DNA from: Candidatus Kapaibacterium sp.
GTDB lineage: Bacteria; Bacteroidota; Ignavibacteria; Kapaibacteriales; UBA7675
Direction: 5' to 3'
NCBI GenBank assembly: GCA_028284775.1
Contig: JANQRB010000120.1
Location: forward strand, 1-39,004
Length of the DNA: 39,004 bases
Part shown: one piece after another, positions 1 through 9,800 of the stretch
Layout: each line of letters starts with the position of its first letter
How positions within the stretch are numbered: the first letter of the stretch is position 1
Position numbers and translations under genes: made by a program
The notes under the pieces: generated by a model
Seen by the model: the letters and a program-made list of their open reading frames with translations, nothing else
Databases searched by the model: none
What the model was told of the DNA's origin: nothing

Positions 1-2109
1 GACTTCCGATCCGTTACCGCTGTTCCAGCTGCGTGAAAAGCCGGTGAAGACAAAGCCCGCATGGACGCCTCCATCGAAGACCTGGCGGATGTTGTGCGCG
101 CGGTCGGTATCAAAACCGCCGTACTTGAACTCTTGCACCAGGCCGGCGTTAAGATCGGTCCAGACGACATAGGCGTCTTCATTTTGGTTGGGGCTTACTG
201 CCGGCGGCGTGTTGTTAAAACCGCAAAAGATAAGGCCCAGGGGTTGGTCGGCTGCATCGGTAAACACAAGACCGCTGGTTGCCCCTTCATCGAAGGAGCC
301 GCCGAAGGACATCGTCTGCAGATATCCGCCAGCGCCATTATACATCGAAATCGTGGCATCCAGATTGCGGATTGTATTGTTAACACATGCGTTGGAAGGC
401 ACATCCCACTGTCCGAACACATAATAGTTGCCGTTCGTCGGGTCGCGATCGATGGCGGCGCCTGTTTCCAGGCGTCCGCTGGTCGGGTCCAGGAAGGATT
501 GATAGGTTGGCTTGTCGACGGTGCAGCAATCCGGGTCGGGATCGAAGCTGTAGCAGACTACATCCTCCTGATGCTCCTCGACGTCCCACAGGGGATTGAT
601 GAGTTGGTCGGTATCCGGGTAGCTGGGTGCCAGAAAACCGATCGTGGAGGCAAAAGAAAAACGCATGTTGTCGGTCAGAGGCGCAATGACGGCAATTTCA
701 CATTCGTTGTTTAAGTTGCAGTCAAGCTTTTGCGCGTAGACATCGGGAGAAAGGTTGCTGCCTTGGTAGAAGCGGGTGCCAACGGTTACGAATCCGCCGT
801 CATCAGTTCGTTCCAGACCATAGCCGTTCTCAAAGTGCGGGATGGCGTCGCCCAAGGCGCGCGCGGCGGTCAGTACTCCGTTGCCGTCGAGCGCGGCCAG
901 GAACATATCGGGATTAAGGGACCCGTTGCCGTTCCAATCGCCGATAAAGACAAACTGATCGATACCCTGGAGGTTCGGCGCCCAGCGAATTTCGCGGGCC
1001 GGTTCAGCGCCGGTTGCCAGTGAGCCATAGGCATTGATCCAGACATTTCCGGATGTTAAATCGCCCGTAACGTTGGTGCGCATAACCAGGGCGTTGGATT
1101 GCCCCGCGTAGCGGGCTTCACCTGCAAAGACATAGCCGGTGGCTGTGCCGCCGGCGTCGTTGATAACCTGTACCGAAAATCCGAGTTCCTCCGATGTGCC
1201 GCCGTTGGGATCATTTATGCCGTAGCGGCGATACCGCAGAATGGTGCCGGCATTGTCGATCCAGAAAGCCTGCACAGCCTGGGTGAAGTTAACCGGATGC
1301 TCCCGGTAGCCGACAATCACAAAGCCGGTATTCGTGCCGTCGTCGAATTCCGCAACATCAAAGGCATAATCGTCCAGCGCGTCGCCTACAAGCAGCTCCC
1401 ATTGACGCGCGCCGTTGGCATCCAGCCGAAGGACATAACAATCCCGACCGGTCGGACTGACCGGATCCGGGTCGTCACTGTCGCCCACGACGATGAAACC
1501 ACCGCCCAGGTTTGCTGTAACGGCCTTTATTTTGCGTGCTTCGTCATTGCGATCCGCAAAGCCGTAAGCCCATGATTGTTGTGGCACCAGCATTGAATTA
1601 GTACGAGTGATCATCACGTTGCGGTTACCCAGGCCCATCGGCCCGAAGCTTTCGGTGTAGCCGACGCCAATAACGCCATGTTGTGCGGGATCGGGATTCT
1701 GAATCGCATCAACCGCCGACCAGCAAACGTCGTTGGCCGTGCCGCCGATCGCGGCATCCAGGTGCAGCGTGCCGTCGCGATTGGCGAGCACAAAATAAAA
1801 GTCGTTGGTCACGGGAAATATCGGCGTCGCGCCAAAAAACGAGGTCTGGCCTGCCAGGAGATAGGCCCCCAGACCACCGCTGGCATGCACGGTCGGGTTG
1901 ACCTGCTCCACTGAATGCCCTCGCTGTTGCCGGCCGGGACTGACGAGCGGGTAGTAGTCCGCTACCCAGCGCTCCTGCAAAATTGTCGGACTGCAGGATG
2001 GCGACCAGTTTTGGGCGACTGAGTTGCTAAGGGGAAAACACCAACAGCACAATGCGCATACGGCATAGTTAAGCCAGCCCGCTTTGCGGGAAATTGTTAA
2101 TCGCTTCAT
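1..2109 (-). CDS. Large secreted beta-propeller-like repeat protein (C-terminus beyond the left edge)
   Basis: The minus frame stays open for 703 codons, from an ATG at 2109 to the window edge, so only the N-terminal part is visible. GGAG lies about 10 nt before the ATG. The N-terminus (MKRLTISRK, then a hydrophobic, Cys-rich stretch ending SNSVAQ) looks like a Sec signal peptide. The rest repeats a loose 55-65-residue unit with cores such as GGFVTVGTR, GGFIVVGDS and GYVFAGEA, alternating with D-(V/C/A)-(Y/F) strands. This is the layout of secreted beta-propeller-like proteins in Bacteroidota. The same unit occurs in the complete neighbour at 3237-6344, so the two are probably paralogues. A Cys-rich insert (CYSFDPDPDCC) lies around residue 490. 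A T9SS sorting domain would be expected beyond the edge but is not seen. Function unknown; surface or extracellular location is inferred. Confidence 0.85.
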   Translation of the reverse strand, partial: MKRLTISRKAGWLNYAVCALCCWCFPLSNSVAQNWSPSCSPTILQERWVADYYPLVSPGRQQRGHSVEQVNPTVHASGGLGAYLLAGQTSFFGATPIFPVTNDFYFVLANRDGTLHLDAAIGGTANDVCWSAVDAIQNPDPAQHGVIGVGYTESFGPMGLGNRNVMITRTNSMLVPQQSWAYGFADRNDEARKIKAVTANLGGGFIVVGDSDDPDPVSPTGRDCYVLRLDANGARQWELLVGDALDDYAFDVAEFDDGTNTGFVIVGYREHPVNFTQAVQAFWIDNAGTILRYRRYGINDPNGGTSEELGFSVQVINDAGGTATGYVFAGEARYAGQSNALVMRTNVTGDLTSGNVWINAYGSLATGAEPAREIRWAPNLQGIDQFVFIGDWNGNGSLNPDMFLAALDGNGVLTAARALGDAIPHFENGYGLERTDDGGFVTVGTRFYQGSNLSPDVYAQKLDCNLNNECEIAVIAPLTDNMRFSFASTIGFLAPSYPDTDQLINPLWDVEEHQEDVVCYSFDPDPDCCTVDKPTYQSFLDPTSGRLETGAAIDRDPTNGNYYVFGQWDVPSNACVNNTIRNLDATISMYNGAGGYLQTMSFGGSFDEGATSGLVFTDAADQPLGLIFCGFNNTPPAVSPNQNEDAYVVWTDLNAGLVQEFKYGGFDTDRAHNIRQVFDGGVHAGFVFTGFSRSWNSGNGSEV

Positions 2110-3180
2110 CAAGACTAACTCCAAAAGTTAAAAATGAATAAGGTGATCTTAACTCGTCTCGGTGCGCGTCTGCAATTCAAATTATCGGGTTGGAGGCAAT
2201 ACAGCCTGTATCCCTACGCGCGGTAAAGACAAGTGACTTTGATTTGGGAATGTTAACATACCGGCTGTTCAAACCGGTGAGCAAGCAGTAAAGAGTAACT
2301 GATCAAGTAAAGGGCATGCGTCAATTCCGAAATAGATATTCCAGGATATCCATCAGAAATCGACTGCTACCGGTGGGTGGCAAGCCCTGGTCCGAAAGGC
2401 TTCCTCTGATTGTGCGTAAAACATGATCTAACAATCAATTGCAGCATAGCATAGTGAATGCAGGTACAGTGTTGGAAAAGTAAATGCGGTATGTAAAGTG
2501 TTTCGAAATTGCCTGTTACGGTGGGTCTGGCAATACTGCCCTCAAGCAATCGAGGCACAAGATACATGATCGATCGCCAACATGCTATCAGAAAAATTCT
2601 GATTTTTGTCTAAGGGTTTTTCTGATCGCCTCTGTCTGCATTTGTTGTAGCAGTATAGATGCGAGACTCCATCTAGGTCTGTGCCAACAAAAATATTCAC
2701 GAGCAGCAGCAAGGCTGTCATGCGATCATTGAGTAGTGCTCCCGCAAGCCTTGCAGGTAAGAGAAAGTCGAGATAAACTGCCGATTCCGAAAAGCAATGT
2801 TGATTAAAGAAATCGTTTCTTATACTGACGCGATCCTATAGCTCGATATAAGGTAGAAGGCAAAAGCTACTGTATCTCATAATCGGTGGCGAAGATAAGT
2901 CAGGTCGATAGCCTGAGCGGTTTATATACCGGCAGGTTGTCTTTGGTGAGCATGCAATATCTGTATCTCCTTCTGACGATTGTTCGGCGGTCTCATGAGA
3001 TATTATGGGATCATAGGGTGGCAAGTCCGGATATGACTTGTTGAATTTCGTTTGAAAAAGAAGATCGTGTGCTGAGTTAAACTAAATCCATACTAGCTCA
3101 GAGAAGGACGCAGCTCAAGCGCCAAAAATGAAGATGCGATTGCCAGCTTAATTCAGTGGCCGCGTGTCGCAAGCCTTTCT
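2110..3180. other. AT-rich intergenic stretch without a convincing gene
   Basis: About 1.07 kb between two minus-strand repeat-protein genes. Short open frames exist (plus 2484-2732; minus 2367-2567 and 2836-3024), but none has a ribosome binding site, signal peptide, recognisable domain or gene-like codon use. The promoter and leader of the gene starting at 2109 must lie in its left part. A small dyad (ACCGG, 9-nt loop, CCGGT) at 2260-2278 is visible but unexplained. I see no RNA gene. Confidence 0.6.
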
Positions 3181-3216
3181 AAAAAAGCGGCGGGCGATAG
3201 AATATTCACCCGCCGC
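3181..3216 (-). terminator. Rho-independent terminator of the 3237-6344 gene
   Basis: Perfect 8-bp stem GCGGCGGG (3187-3194) / CCCGCCGC (3209-3216) with a 14-nt loop. On the minus strand it is followed at once by six T (A-run 3181-3186). It lies about 20 nt past the stop codon of the repeat-protein gene. Confidence 0.88.
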
Positions 3217-3236
3217 TTCAATCAACTCTTCAGCTC

Positions 3237-6200
3237 TCACTCAACGACGATCAGCATTCTACCAAGCTGTTCACCTGTCGGCGTTGTGATACTGACCGTA
3301 TAGCTTCCGGCACTCCACCCGACCGTACTGATCGCATGCGCTGCGCCGGAGGTCGCATCTTCAAGAGTACTCTGATAGATCGACTTTCCGAGCATGTCGG
3401 TAACAGACAGAATGAGTTGAGGCCTTGTTTCATGTGGGTAGTGTACCTGCAACAGGCTGCCTCGCCGCAGCGGATTTGGATACAAATCAAAATTACCCGG
3501 CTTAAGATTTTGGCCTATGTCTTCCACAGAAGTTGCTGTAAGCGATTCCGTGCTGTCATTTGCGCGCAACTCCGGAGCAAGTCCGGTGCTGCCGCCATTA
3601 TCGATGAGCCCTGTTCCGCATTTTTCTTCGTCGCCGATAACCGCTCCAAAACTAACGTCGACAGGAGTAACACTCACTACAGGAGTTGCCACGACCGCAA
3701 CAGCCGTTGTTGTGGGGCTCAGGACAATTTCAGTCGGTGGAGCGAAAAAATCATAACACGGATCGGTGGCAGTCAGCTTGCAGTCTGTTTTGACCAGATA
3801 TGCGTCGCGATTAGGCGCTATGTCGAAAAAGCCGCCAAATGCGAATCCGCCATCGTTTGTGAGCGCAACTTCATAAGCGCCATCGTCGTCAAGTCCGCCA
3901 AACCGACGGCTAAACTCAACTGATCCGTCAAGCCCTGTTTTTAACGACCACATATTCGGGCCGCCGATGCCAGTAATGACAAATCCAAGATCGTTTGCCT
4001 GTCTCACCGAATGGGCTACATCAGTTTGTTGGCTGAAGTCGAGTTGTTTCGACCAGATGGGCGTGCCGTCACGGTCGGTAGACAGCAAGTAATAGTCGGA
4101 TGTTCGCTGGCCGACAAGTATGTAACCGTCCTTGATGCAGCCATTGCCGATAGTCTGTTGTACACACCAGATACTCGAAACACCATCGGAGTAGTTAACT
4201 AAATTGCCTCCCCATTCCGGGATGCCCGAATTATCGATCTTCAGCAGGAAAGGTGTGTTGCCGGTACCCGTGACAATGAATCCATCGTCCATTATACCAT
4301 CGTTGTCATCATCAGTTTGCTGAATGTAGGTGCCCAGAATGTCCGATGTCGCTGTTGAATAAAAGAACTCCCATCGCCGGCTTAAATTTGCATTGAGTCG
4401 CACAACGTAAGTTTTTAAGGGTGGCTGAATTGTGTGACCGACACATATGAAGCCATCAGGCTGGCCGCTTCCCGGATCAAGGCATTCCTGGCCACGCCAC
4501 AATAGATGATCATCACTGCCGGTCTTCATGATTGCCGACATCAATGGGATGCCTGCCATGTTCGTTTTAACGACCCAGCCGTACACCTGATTCTGACAAT
4601 AGTCGGTGCTGCCGGTTATGAGGTATCCTCCGTCTGACGTCTCAACTATTGACTCCGCAAAATCATTGGAAGTGTTTACTCCGGCGCCCGGCCAATACCG
4701 ATTCTGAAAAACAGTGCCGGAAACCAGGAATCCGGCCGGATCCGTCTTACAGGCATAAAAATCCAGATTGGTCGAGACATCATGATAGAAGCCGCCCAGG
4801 ATATAAGCTCCATCCGAAGTCTGTTCAACGGAATGGGCTTCTTCGATTACCGTCGGCTCGAATGGGGACTCGCCATAGACATGTTGAAACTGCACGGAAG
4901 CCGCGCTGCAACTTCTATCTAAACATAAGACATTTGCTGTCGTTTCTGTCGGCCACGAATTCTCGAAGTTTCCCTGACATTTTAGTTGCAAGATTGACCA
5001 ACAGGCATTGGTGCTTGCTTCGACAACACCCTGATTTACACTTGTCGTAAAGTTGCTTGTCTCGTTGCAGCCGCTGCTTCCGCTAGAGTTAGTTTTAATA
5101 AGATAAAAATCGTTTGAGCCGCGGCCGAAGCTGAACGAAAAGCCGCCAATCGCATATCCCAGATCAGAGGTCTCCTCAATCGAAAAACCCTGATCATTAC
5201 CGATACCTCCATAGGCCCACGCGTTAATGAGTGTACCGGATGCGTCAACCTTTACCGCATACACATCGTAGTTGCCGAAGCCGAAGCTTTGCGTTCTGCC
5301 TACCGCAACGAAAGCGCCGCCGCTGGTCTGCGTGATGCTTGTGCCGTAATCATCATCCGAGCCACCGAATACCCTGTTCCAGCGGACTGTGCCGTTCGTA
5401 TTGAGGCGTAACAGATACACATCGCTTTTCCCCGCGCCGAAGCTCTCGGTTGAGCCTGCCACAATGTAGCCATCCGGTAGCCCGAAATTGTCCCGCGCTT
5501 CGCGGATGCTCATTCCTTCATCAAACCCTGCACCTCCGTAGGTCCTGGTCCAGAGGAGCGAACCATTTGAAGCCAGTTCGCAAACGACAACGTCCTTGTC
5601 TCCGGCACCGTGTTCGCCACCGATTCCGCCGGTCAAGACAAAATTCCCGCTACTGTTTTCGCGGATTTCGTAGCTGATATCCGGAGGCGTATCACTTGAA
5701 GAAATTACAGACGCCCATTCAAAATCGCCGTTGGCGTCGACTTTCAGAATTAACATATTGCCGAATATTATCGACGACCCGGCTGTGAAAGGCAATCCGA
5801 AGCTTCGGGTTTTGCCTGACGCGATAAAGCCTCCATCGGAAGTCTGTTGAACAAAATATCCCGTCTCTTCGCTACTCCCTCCGAATGTGCGCGACCAGAG
5901 AGGGACACCCTTTAAGTCGGTTTTAACAATATAGAAGTCTCTGTCGCCGGAGCTGTGACTGCTGTAAGAGCCGGTGTAGACATAGCCGTCAGGCCGACCA
6001 TTGCCGTTCTCATCATACTCCTGAACGCAATGACCTTCTTCGAAAAATGAGTCGCCATTGTATCGCGACCATTCAATATTACCAAATTGATCAAACTTCA
6101 CGAGCCATATGTTGTCTTGTTGAGATCCCGGAAAAGATCTTGTAGTGCCGATCATGATATATCCGCCATCATAGGTAGGATGCACATATTGACCTTTGTC

Positions 6201-6344
6201 GATATCTATACCTCCAGCCGTAGTTTGAAACTGAATAATCTGAGCATACAGGGATGTGTGCAAAATGACAAGCAAACTAAGTACTAACACCCAAGATTGC
6301 CTGTAGTTCGGTTTGAACACGTGATTTTCATTAGCCCTATTCAT
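3237..6344 (-). CDS. Large secreted repeat protein with T9SS C-terminal sorting domain
   Basis: 1035 aa. An N-terminal signal peptide (hydrophobic SWVLVLSLLVILHTSLYA, probable cleavage near residue 35) is followed by about 14 repeats of roughly 55-60 residues. Typical cores are DGGYIMIGTTRSF, DGGFIASGKTRSFG and GAFVAVGRTQSFGFG, each followed by D-x-Y-x-x-K-x-D-x-x-G and then YGG-x-x-x-D. These look like the blades of one or two beta-propellers. A Cys-rich segment around residues 425-495 splits the array into two halves. After a linker rich in T, V and P comes a C-terminal domain (about 955-1035) with LYPNPLRRG, then a GKSIYQ strand and a GSYTVSI strand. This is the usual pattern of the T9SS type A (Por) sorting domain. 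The predicted product is therefore exported by Sec and then T9SS to the cell surface or medium. Start: GGAG 10 nt upstream of the ATG. Function unknown; adhesion or binding is only a guess. Confidence 0.92.
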   Translation of the reverse strand: MNRANENHVFKPNYRQSWVLVLSLLVILHTSLYAQIIQFQTTAGGIDIDKGQYVHPTYDGGYIMIGTTRSFPGSQQDNIWLVKFDQFGNIEWSRYNGDSFFEEGHCVQEYDENGNGRPDGYVYTGSYSSHSSGDRDFYIVKTDLKGVPLWSRTFGGSSEETGYFVQQTSDGGFIASGKTRSFGLPFTAGSSIIFGNMLILKVDANGDFEWASVISSSDTPPDISYEIRENSSGNFVLTGGIGGEHGAGDKDVVVCELASNGSLLWTRTYGGAGFDEGMSIREARDNFGLPDGYIVAGSTESFGAGKSDVYLLRLNTNGTVRWNRVFGGSDDDYGTSITQTSGGAFVAVGRTQSFGFGNYDVYAVKVDASGTLINAWAYGGIGNDQGFSIEETSDLGYAIGGFSFSFGRGSNDFYLIKTNSSGSSGCNETSNFTTSVNQGVVEASTNACWSILQLKCQGNFENSWPTETTANVLCLDRSCSAASVQFQHVYGESPFEPTVIEEAHSVEQTSDGAYILGGFYHDVSTNLDFYACKTDPAGFLVSGTVFQNRYWPGAGVNTSNDFAESIVETSDGGYLITGSTDYCQNQVYGWVVKTNMAGIPLMSAIMKTGSDDHLLWRGQECLDPGSGQPDGFICVGHTIQPPLKTYVVRLNANLSRRWEFFYSTATSDILGTYIQQTDDDNDGIMDDGFIVTGTGNTPFLLKIDNSGIPEWGGNLVNYSDGVSSIWCVQQTIGNGCIKDGYILVGQRTSDYYLLSTDRDGTPIWSKQLDFSQQTDVAHSVRQANDLGFVITGIGGPNMWSLKTGLDGSVEFSRRFGGLDDDGAYEVALTNDGGFAFGGFFDIAPNRDAYLVKTDCKLTATDPCYDFFAPPTEIVLSPTTTAVAVVATPVVSVTPVDVSFGAVIGDEEKCGTGLIDNGGSTGLAPELRANDSTESLTATSVEDIGQNLKPGNFDLYPNPLRRGSLLQVHYPHETRPQLILSVTDMLGKSIYQSTLEDATSGAAHAISTVGWSAGSYTVSITTPTGEQLGRMLIVVE

Positions 6345-6378
6345 AACTAAACTCCTGTTGTCGAAATGATTACTTACT

Positions 6379-6409
6379 ACTTACAAGTTTATCAGAGGAG
6401 ATCGCCATG
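6379..6409. repeat. Intergenic motif, copy 1 (shared with 11313-11342)
   Basis: ACTTACAAG, a short variable spacer, AGAG, then GATCGCCATG. The same blocks occur in the same order and orientation at 11313-11342. Here the motif lies 35-65 bp upstream of the repeat-protein start codon. It could be a regulatory site, but the pairing is seen only by eye. Confidence 0.4.
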
Positions 6410-6781
6410 TGTGCATATCTGCGAGTCAGCTATCGGCCGGATCGATTCTGGACAATTAATGAGTGATTCATGTCCTGTCTCCGCTGTTTGCGATAGTCGG
6501 TAGAATAGATAGTTGTTCGGATCTAATGACAACTGAATCGGCAGGAATCGAAAGAGTCCGCCTCCTGTCTATGTGAAGACATAAACTGTATATAGTTGAT
6601 AGAGCAACAGTTGCTGCAAACTTCGCTTAAACAAGCAAAGATAAATGAAGTAGATATTGCGATGGGCCGCAATCTACGATAGTCAGTGAGTTCCCGGCCG
6701 GGTGCCCAATCTGTTCCTGTCCAGTGTCCGGCTTGACATCATCTGTCGGACTCAAGAGTAAGATAATCAGGTCTAATAGTG

Positions 6782-6804
6782 AAGTCTATAGGACAAAGTC
6801 TATA
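6782..6804. repeat. Short direct repeat AAGTCTATA x2
   Basis: AAGTCTATA occurs at 6782-6790 and again at 6796-6804, a period of 14 bp, just past the stop codon of the oxoprolinase gene. Possible protein-binding site or chance; no function assigned. Confidence 0.4.
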
Positions 6805-6824
6805 TTTGCCCGGTGGTGCAAATT

Positions 6825-9800
6825 TTATGTCGGTGTCGTTAAAGTTGAGTCTGCCGAATCTCCCCATCCGCCGCCGCCCGGCGTGTGTATCTCCAGGCGG
6901 TCACCGCTTCTGACCGTGGTATGTGCCAGGGATGGAAACTCTTCCTTGATTGCGCTTCCGGCACGCGTCAGAAAGTTAGTGCCGGGCGCGCCATCGCGAC
7001 CGCCACGCAGACCAAAGGGGCCACGCTTACGGCGCTGCGTTAACAGAGACAGTTCAAGGCTGTCGAGAAATTCGATCTCCCGAATCATGCCGTCACCGCC
7101 CTGAAAGCGGCCCGCGCCGCCTGAGCCGCGCCGAATAGCCAGACGCAACACTCGCATGGGATAGTTGTGTTCCAGGATCTCCACATCGCTCAGTCGGGTA
7201 TTGGTCATGTGGCTGTGGACGGCGGCGCTGCCATCGTAGCAAGGGCCCGCGCCGCTGCCGCCGCCCAGGGTTTCGTAGTAGCTGAATCGCTCATTGCCGC
7301 AGAATATGTTGTTCATGGTACCCTGGCTCGCGGCTGCAATGCCTAATGCACCGAAGATGACATCGACAATGCGCTGCGAGATTTCAACATTGCCGCCAAC
7401 CACGGCCGCGTGTAGTCGCGGGTCGGAGTGGGCCGGCGGATTAAGCATTCCGGGCGGAATGACAAGACGAAGCGCTTCCAGCATGCCGGAATTCAAGGGC
7501 AGCGGGTCTTTGATCATACAGCGCAGACAGTACAGCACGGCGCTGCCAACGATCGCTGCGTTTGCATTGATACTGTTGGCTTGCACCGGCGCCGACCCGC
7601 TGAAGTCGATTGTCATCGCTGTGCCGTCAACCTCAATCCGTACAAAGATCGCAGCACCGTCATCCATTTCATCTTTAAATTGATACCGGCCGTCGGGTAT
7701 TTGCCGGATGCGATCGCGGACGATGGCGGCACTCAACTCACGCAGATACTTCATGTATGCTTTGATGGTTGGATAGGAGTGCTCATCGCTCAGTTCAATC
7801 AGCAAGCCCGCGCCAATATGGTTGGCGGCGATGGCGGCGCGCAGGTCGGCGATGTTTTCCTCTGCCGCGCGGGAGGGATAGGGTGCCGTCGTTAACAACT
7901 CCCGCAACTCGTCTTCGCAAAATCGGCCTTGTTCAACAATGCGGAAGGCGTTAAAAACGACGCCTTCCTCGGCGAGTGAAGTTGCGAAAGGGTAGCCCGA
8001 ACCCGGTCGGACGCCGCCGATTTCGGCATGATGCGCCCTTGATGCCGTAAAAAAACGAATGCTTGCCGAGTCAGGGGCGAAGACCGGCGTAACGACGGTG
8101 AGGTCAGGCAAATGCGAGCCGCCATAGTCCGGTGAATTGGAGAGGAATACGTCGCCTGGGCGCATTGAAAGTTCGGCGTTCAGCAATGACTTAACAGTTG
8201 CGCTGATAGCGCCGAGATGAACAGGTATGTGTGGTGCATTAACGAGCAGATTGCCGGCGCCGTCGAGCAAAGCGCAGGAAAAATCAAGACGCTCTTTCAC
8301 ATTAGTCGAGATTGCCGTTTTCTGCAGCGTCAGGCCCATTTGTTCGGCGATCTGCGTAAAGGCGTTGTTAAACAATTCGAGACGCAGCGGGTCGCGGCGC
8401 GTATCCCCGGATGGCCGCTTTGCCTGACTCTGATCGCTGCGCAGGATGAGAGAGCCTTCGGAGTTAAGCTCCGCCCGCCAGCACGGCTCGATCAGGATGG
8501 TGGAGTACTCATCCGTGATGAGGGCCGGTCCGGCGATGATATGGCCGGGGCGCAGCGGCGCGCGATGAAAGACGGGCGTCGACTGCCACTGCCCTCCGAA
8601 TGATACCGGCTGATGCGTCATCGGCGAAGCAGCACCGGCCGCGGGCGCCAGAGTGTTTGGTCCGGCTTTGGGCGTCAGTCCGGTGACCGACACCCGAATC
8701 GCCACCAGTTCGACAGGACGCGCCTGCTGTCGATAACCATAGTATTGTATGTGCCGCTCTTCAAAAGCGGCGCGCCAGTCACCGTCTTCCGGAACATCGA
8801 TCGAGAGTGCGGCCTGCGTGCCTTTGTAGCGCATCGAGAAGCTGAGCCTGGCCGCCTGGATCCGCTCAGCTGAGACCCGCTCCGCCAGGACCGCCTCGCG
8901 TGCCCTGGCGGTCAGCCTGAGAAATTCTTCGGCGAGAGACCGGGGGACGGATGGCGACCAGTCAACTAAAAGCGTCTGTTCGGCAAGACGGGTAATGTCG
9001 GCCTGCCCGGCGCCATATGCGCTCAGCACGCCGGCCAGGGGGTGGATCAGTACTGTCTGTATACCGAGCAGCTCCGCCAGCGCACAGGCATGCTGCGGCG
9101 CGGCACCGCCATAAGCAACCAGACTGTGATCGGAGGGATCATATCCACGCGCGGTTGAGATAGCTTTGATAGCGGCGGCCATGCGTTCATTCGCAATTCT
9201 GATGAATGCTTCGGCGAGCTGAACGACACTGTAGCTGAGATCCTGCTGCGTCGCGATTTGACGGCAGAGAGAATCCAGCTGTTGCCGGGCTGCATCGGGA
9301 TCGAGCGGAAACTGGAAATGCTCGTCGATGATTCGTCCCGTGATCAGATTCATATCCGTAATAGTCAGCGGGCCGCCCCGTCCATAGCATGCCGGTCCGG
9401 GATCCGCGCCCGCGCTGGCCGGTCCTACCAGCAGGCGCCGTCCGTCGAAACGGCAGATGGAGCCGCCGCCCGCCGCCACTGTTTCAATAGCGAGCAGAGG
9501 CTGTGCGATCCGAATGCCGTCTTTAACACTTTGAGACTGATATTCGAAACGAGCTTCGTAGCGGCTGACATCCGTGGATGTTCCCCCCATATCAAAGGTG
9601 ATCGCGGGGCATAGGCCTGCCGTTTCGGCCGCACGTGCCGCACCCACAACGCCGCCTGCCGGCCCGCTGAGAATGCTGTCGACGGCGCGAAACTGTCGGG
9701 CGCCGGCCAGGCTGCCTGAAGAAGTAACGTAGCGGATCGCCGCCTGCGGCAAACCGGCCTGCAGTAGCTCCATTTCCCTTCGGATCGTCGGCGCCAGGTA

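Larger units (their letters stand above)
6345..6824. other. AT-rich intergenic stretch, upstream of the repeat-protein gene
   Basis: 480 bp between the 5' end of the repeat-protein gene and the 3' end of the oxoprolinase gene, both on minus. No supported gene. It must hold the promoter for the gene at 6344. It contains a motif at 6379-6409 that recurs near 11313-11342, and a 9-bp direct repeat near 6782-6804. No terminator with a clear stem and T-run was seen for the oxoprolinase gene. Confidence 0.55.

Noticed and set aside
61..1914. Several plus-strand open frames (61-714, 730-1023, 1099-1575, 1678-1914)
   Set aside because: They are antisense shadows of the continuous 703-codon minus frame, which has a signal peptide, a ribosome binding site and coherent repeats.
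2260..2278. tRNA T-arm-like sequence (CCGG...TTCAAA...CCGG)
   Set aside because: The loop is nine rather than seven bases and no acceptor, D or anticodon arms can be placed around it.
2484..2732. Plus-strand 82-codon frame in the AT-rich spacer
   Set aside because: No ribosome binding site, no recognisable domain, Cys/Arg/Ser-rich random-looking translation.
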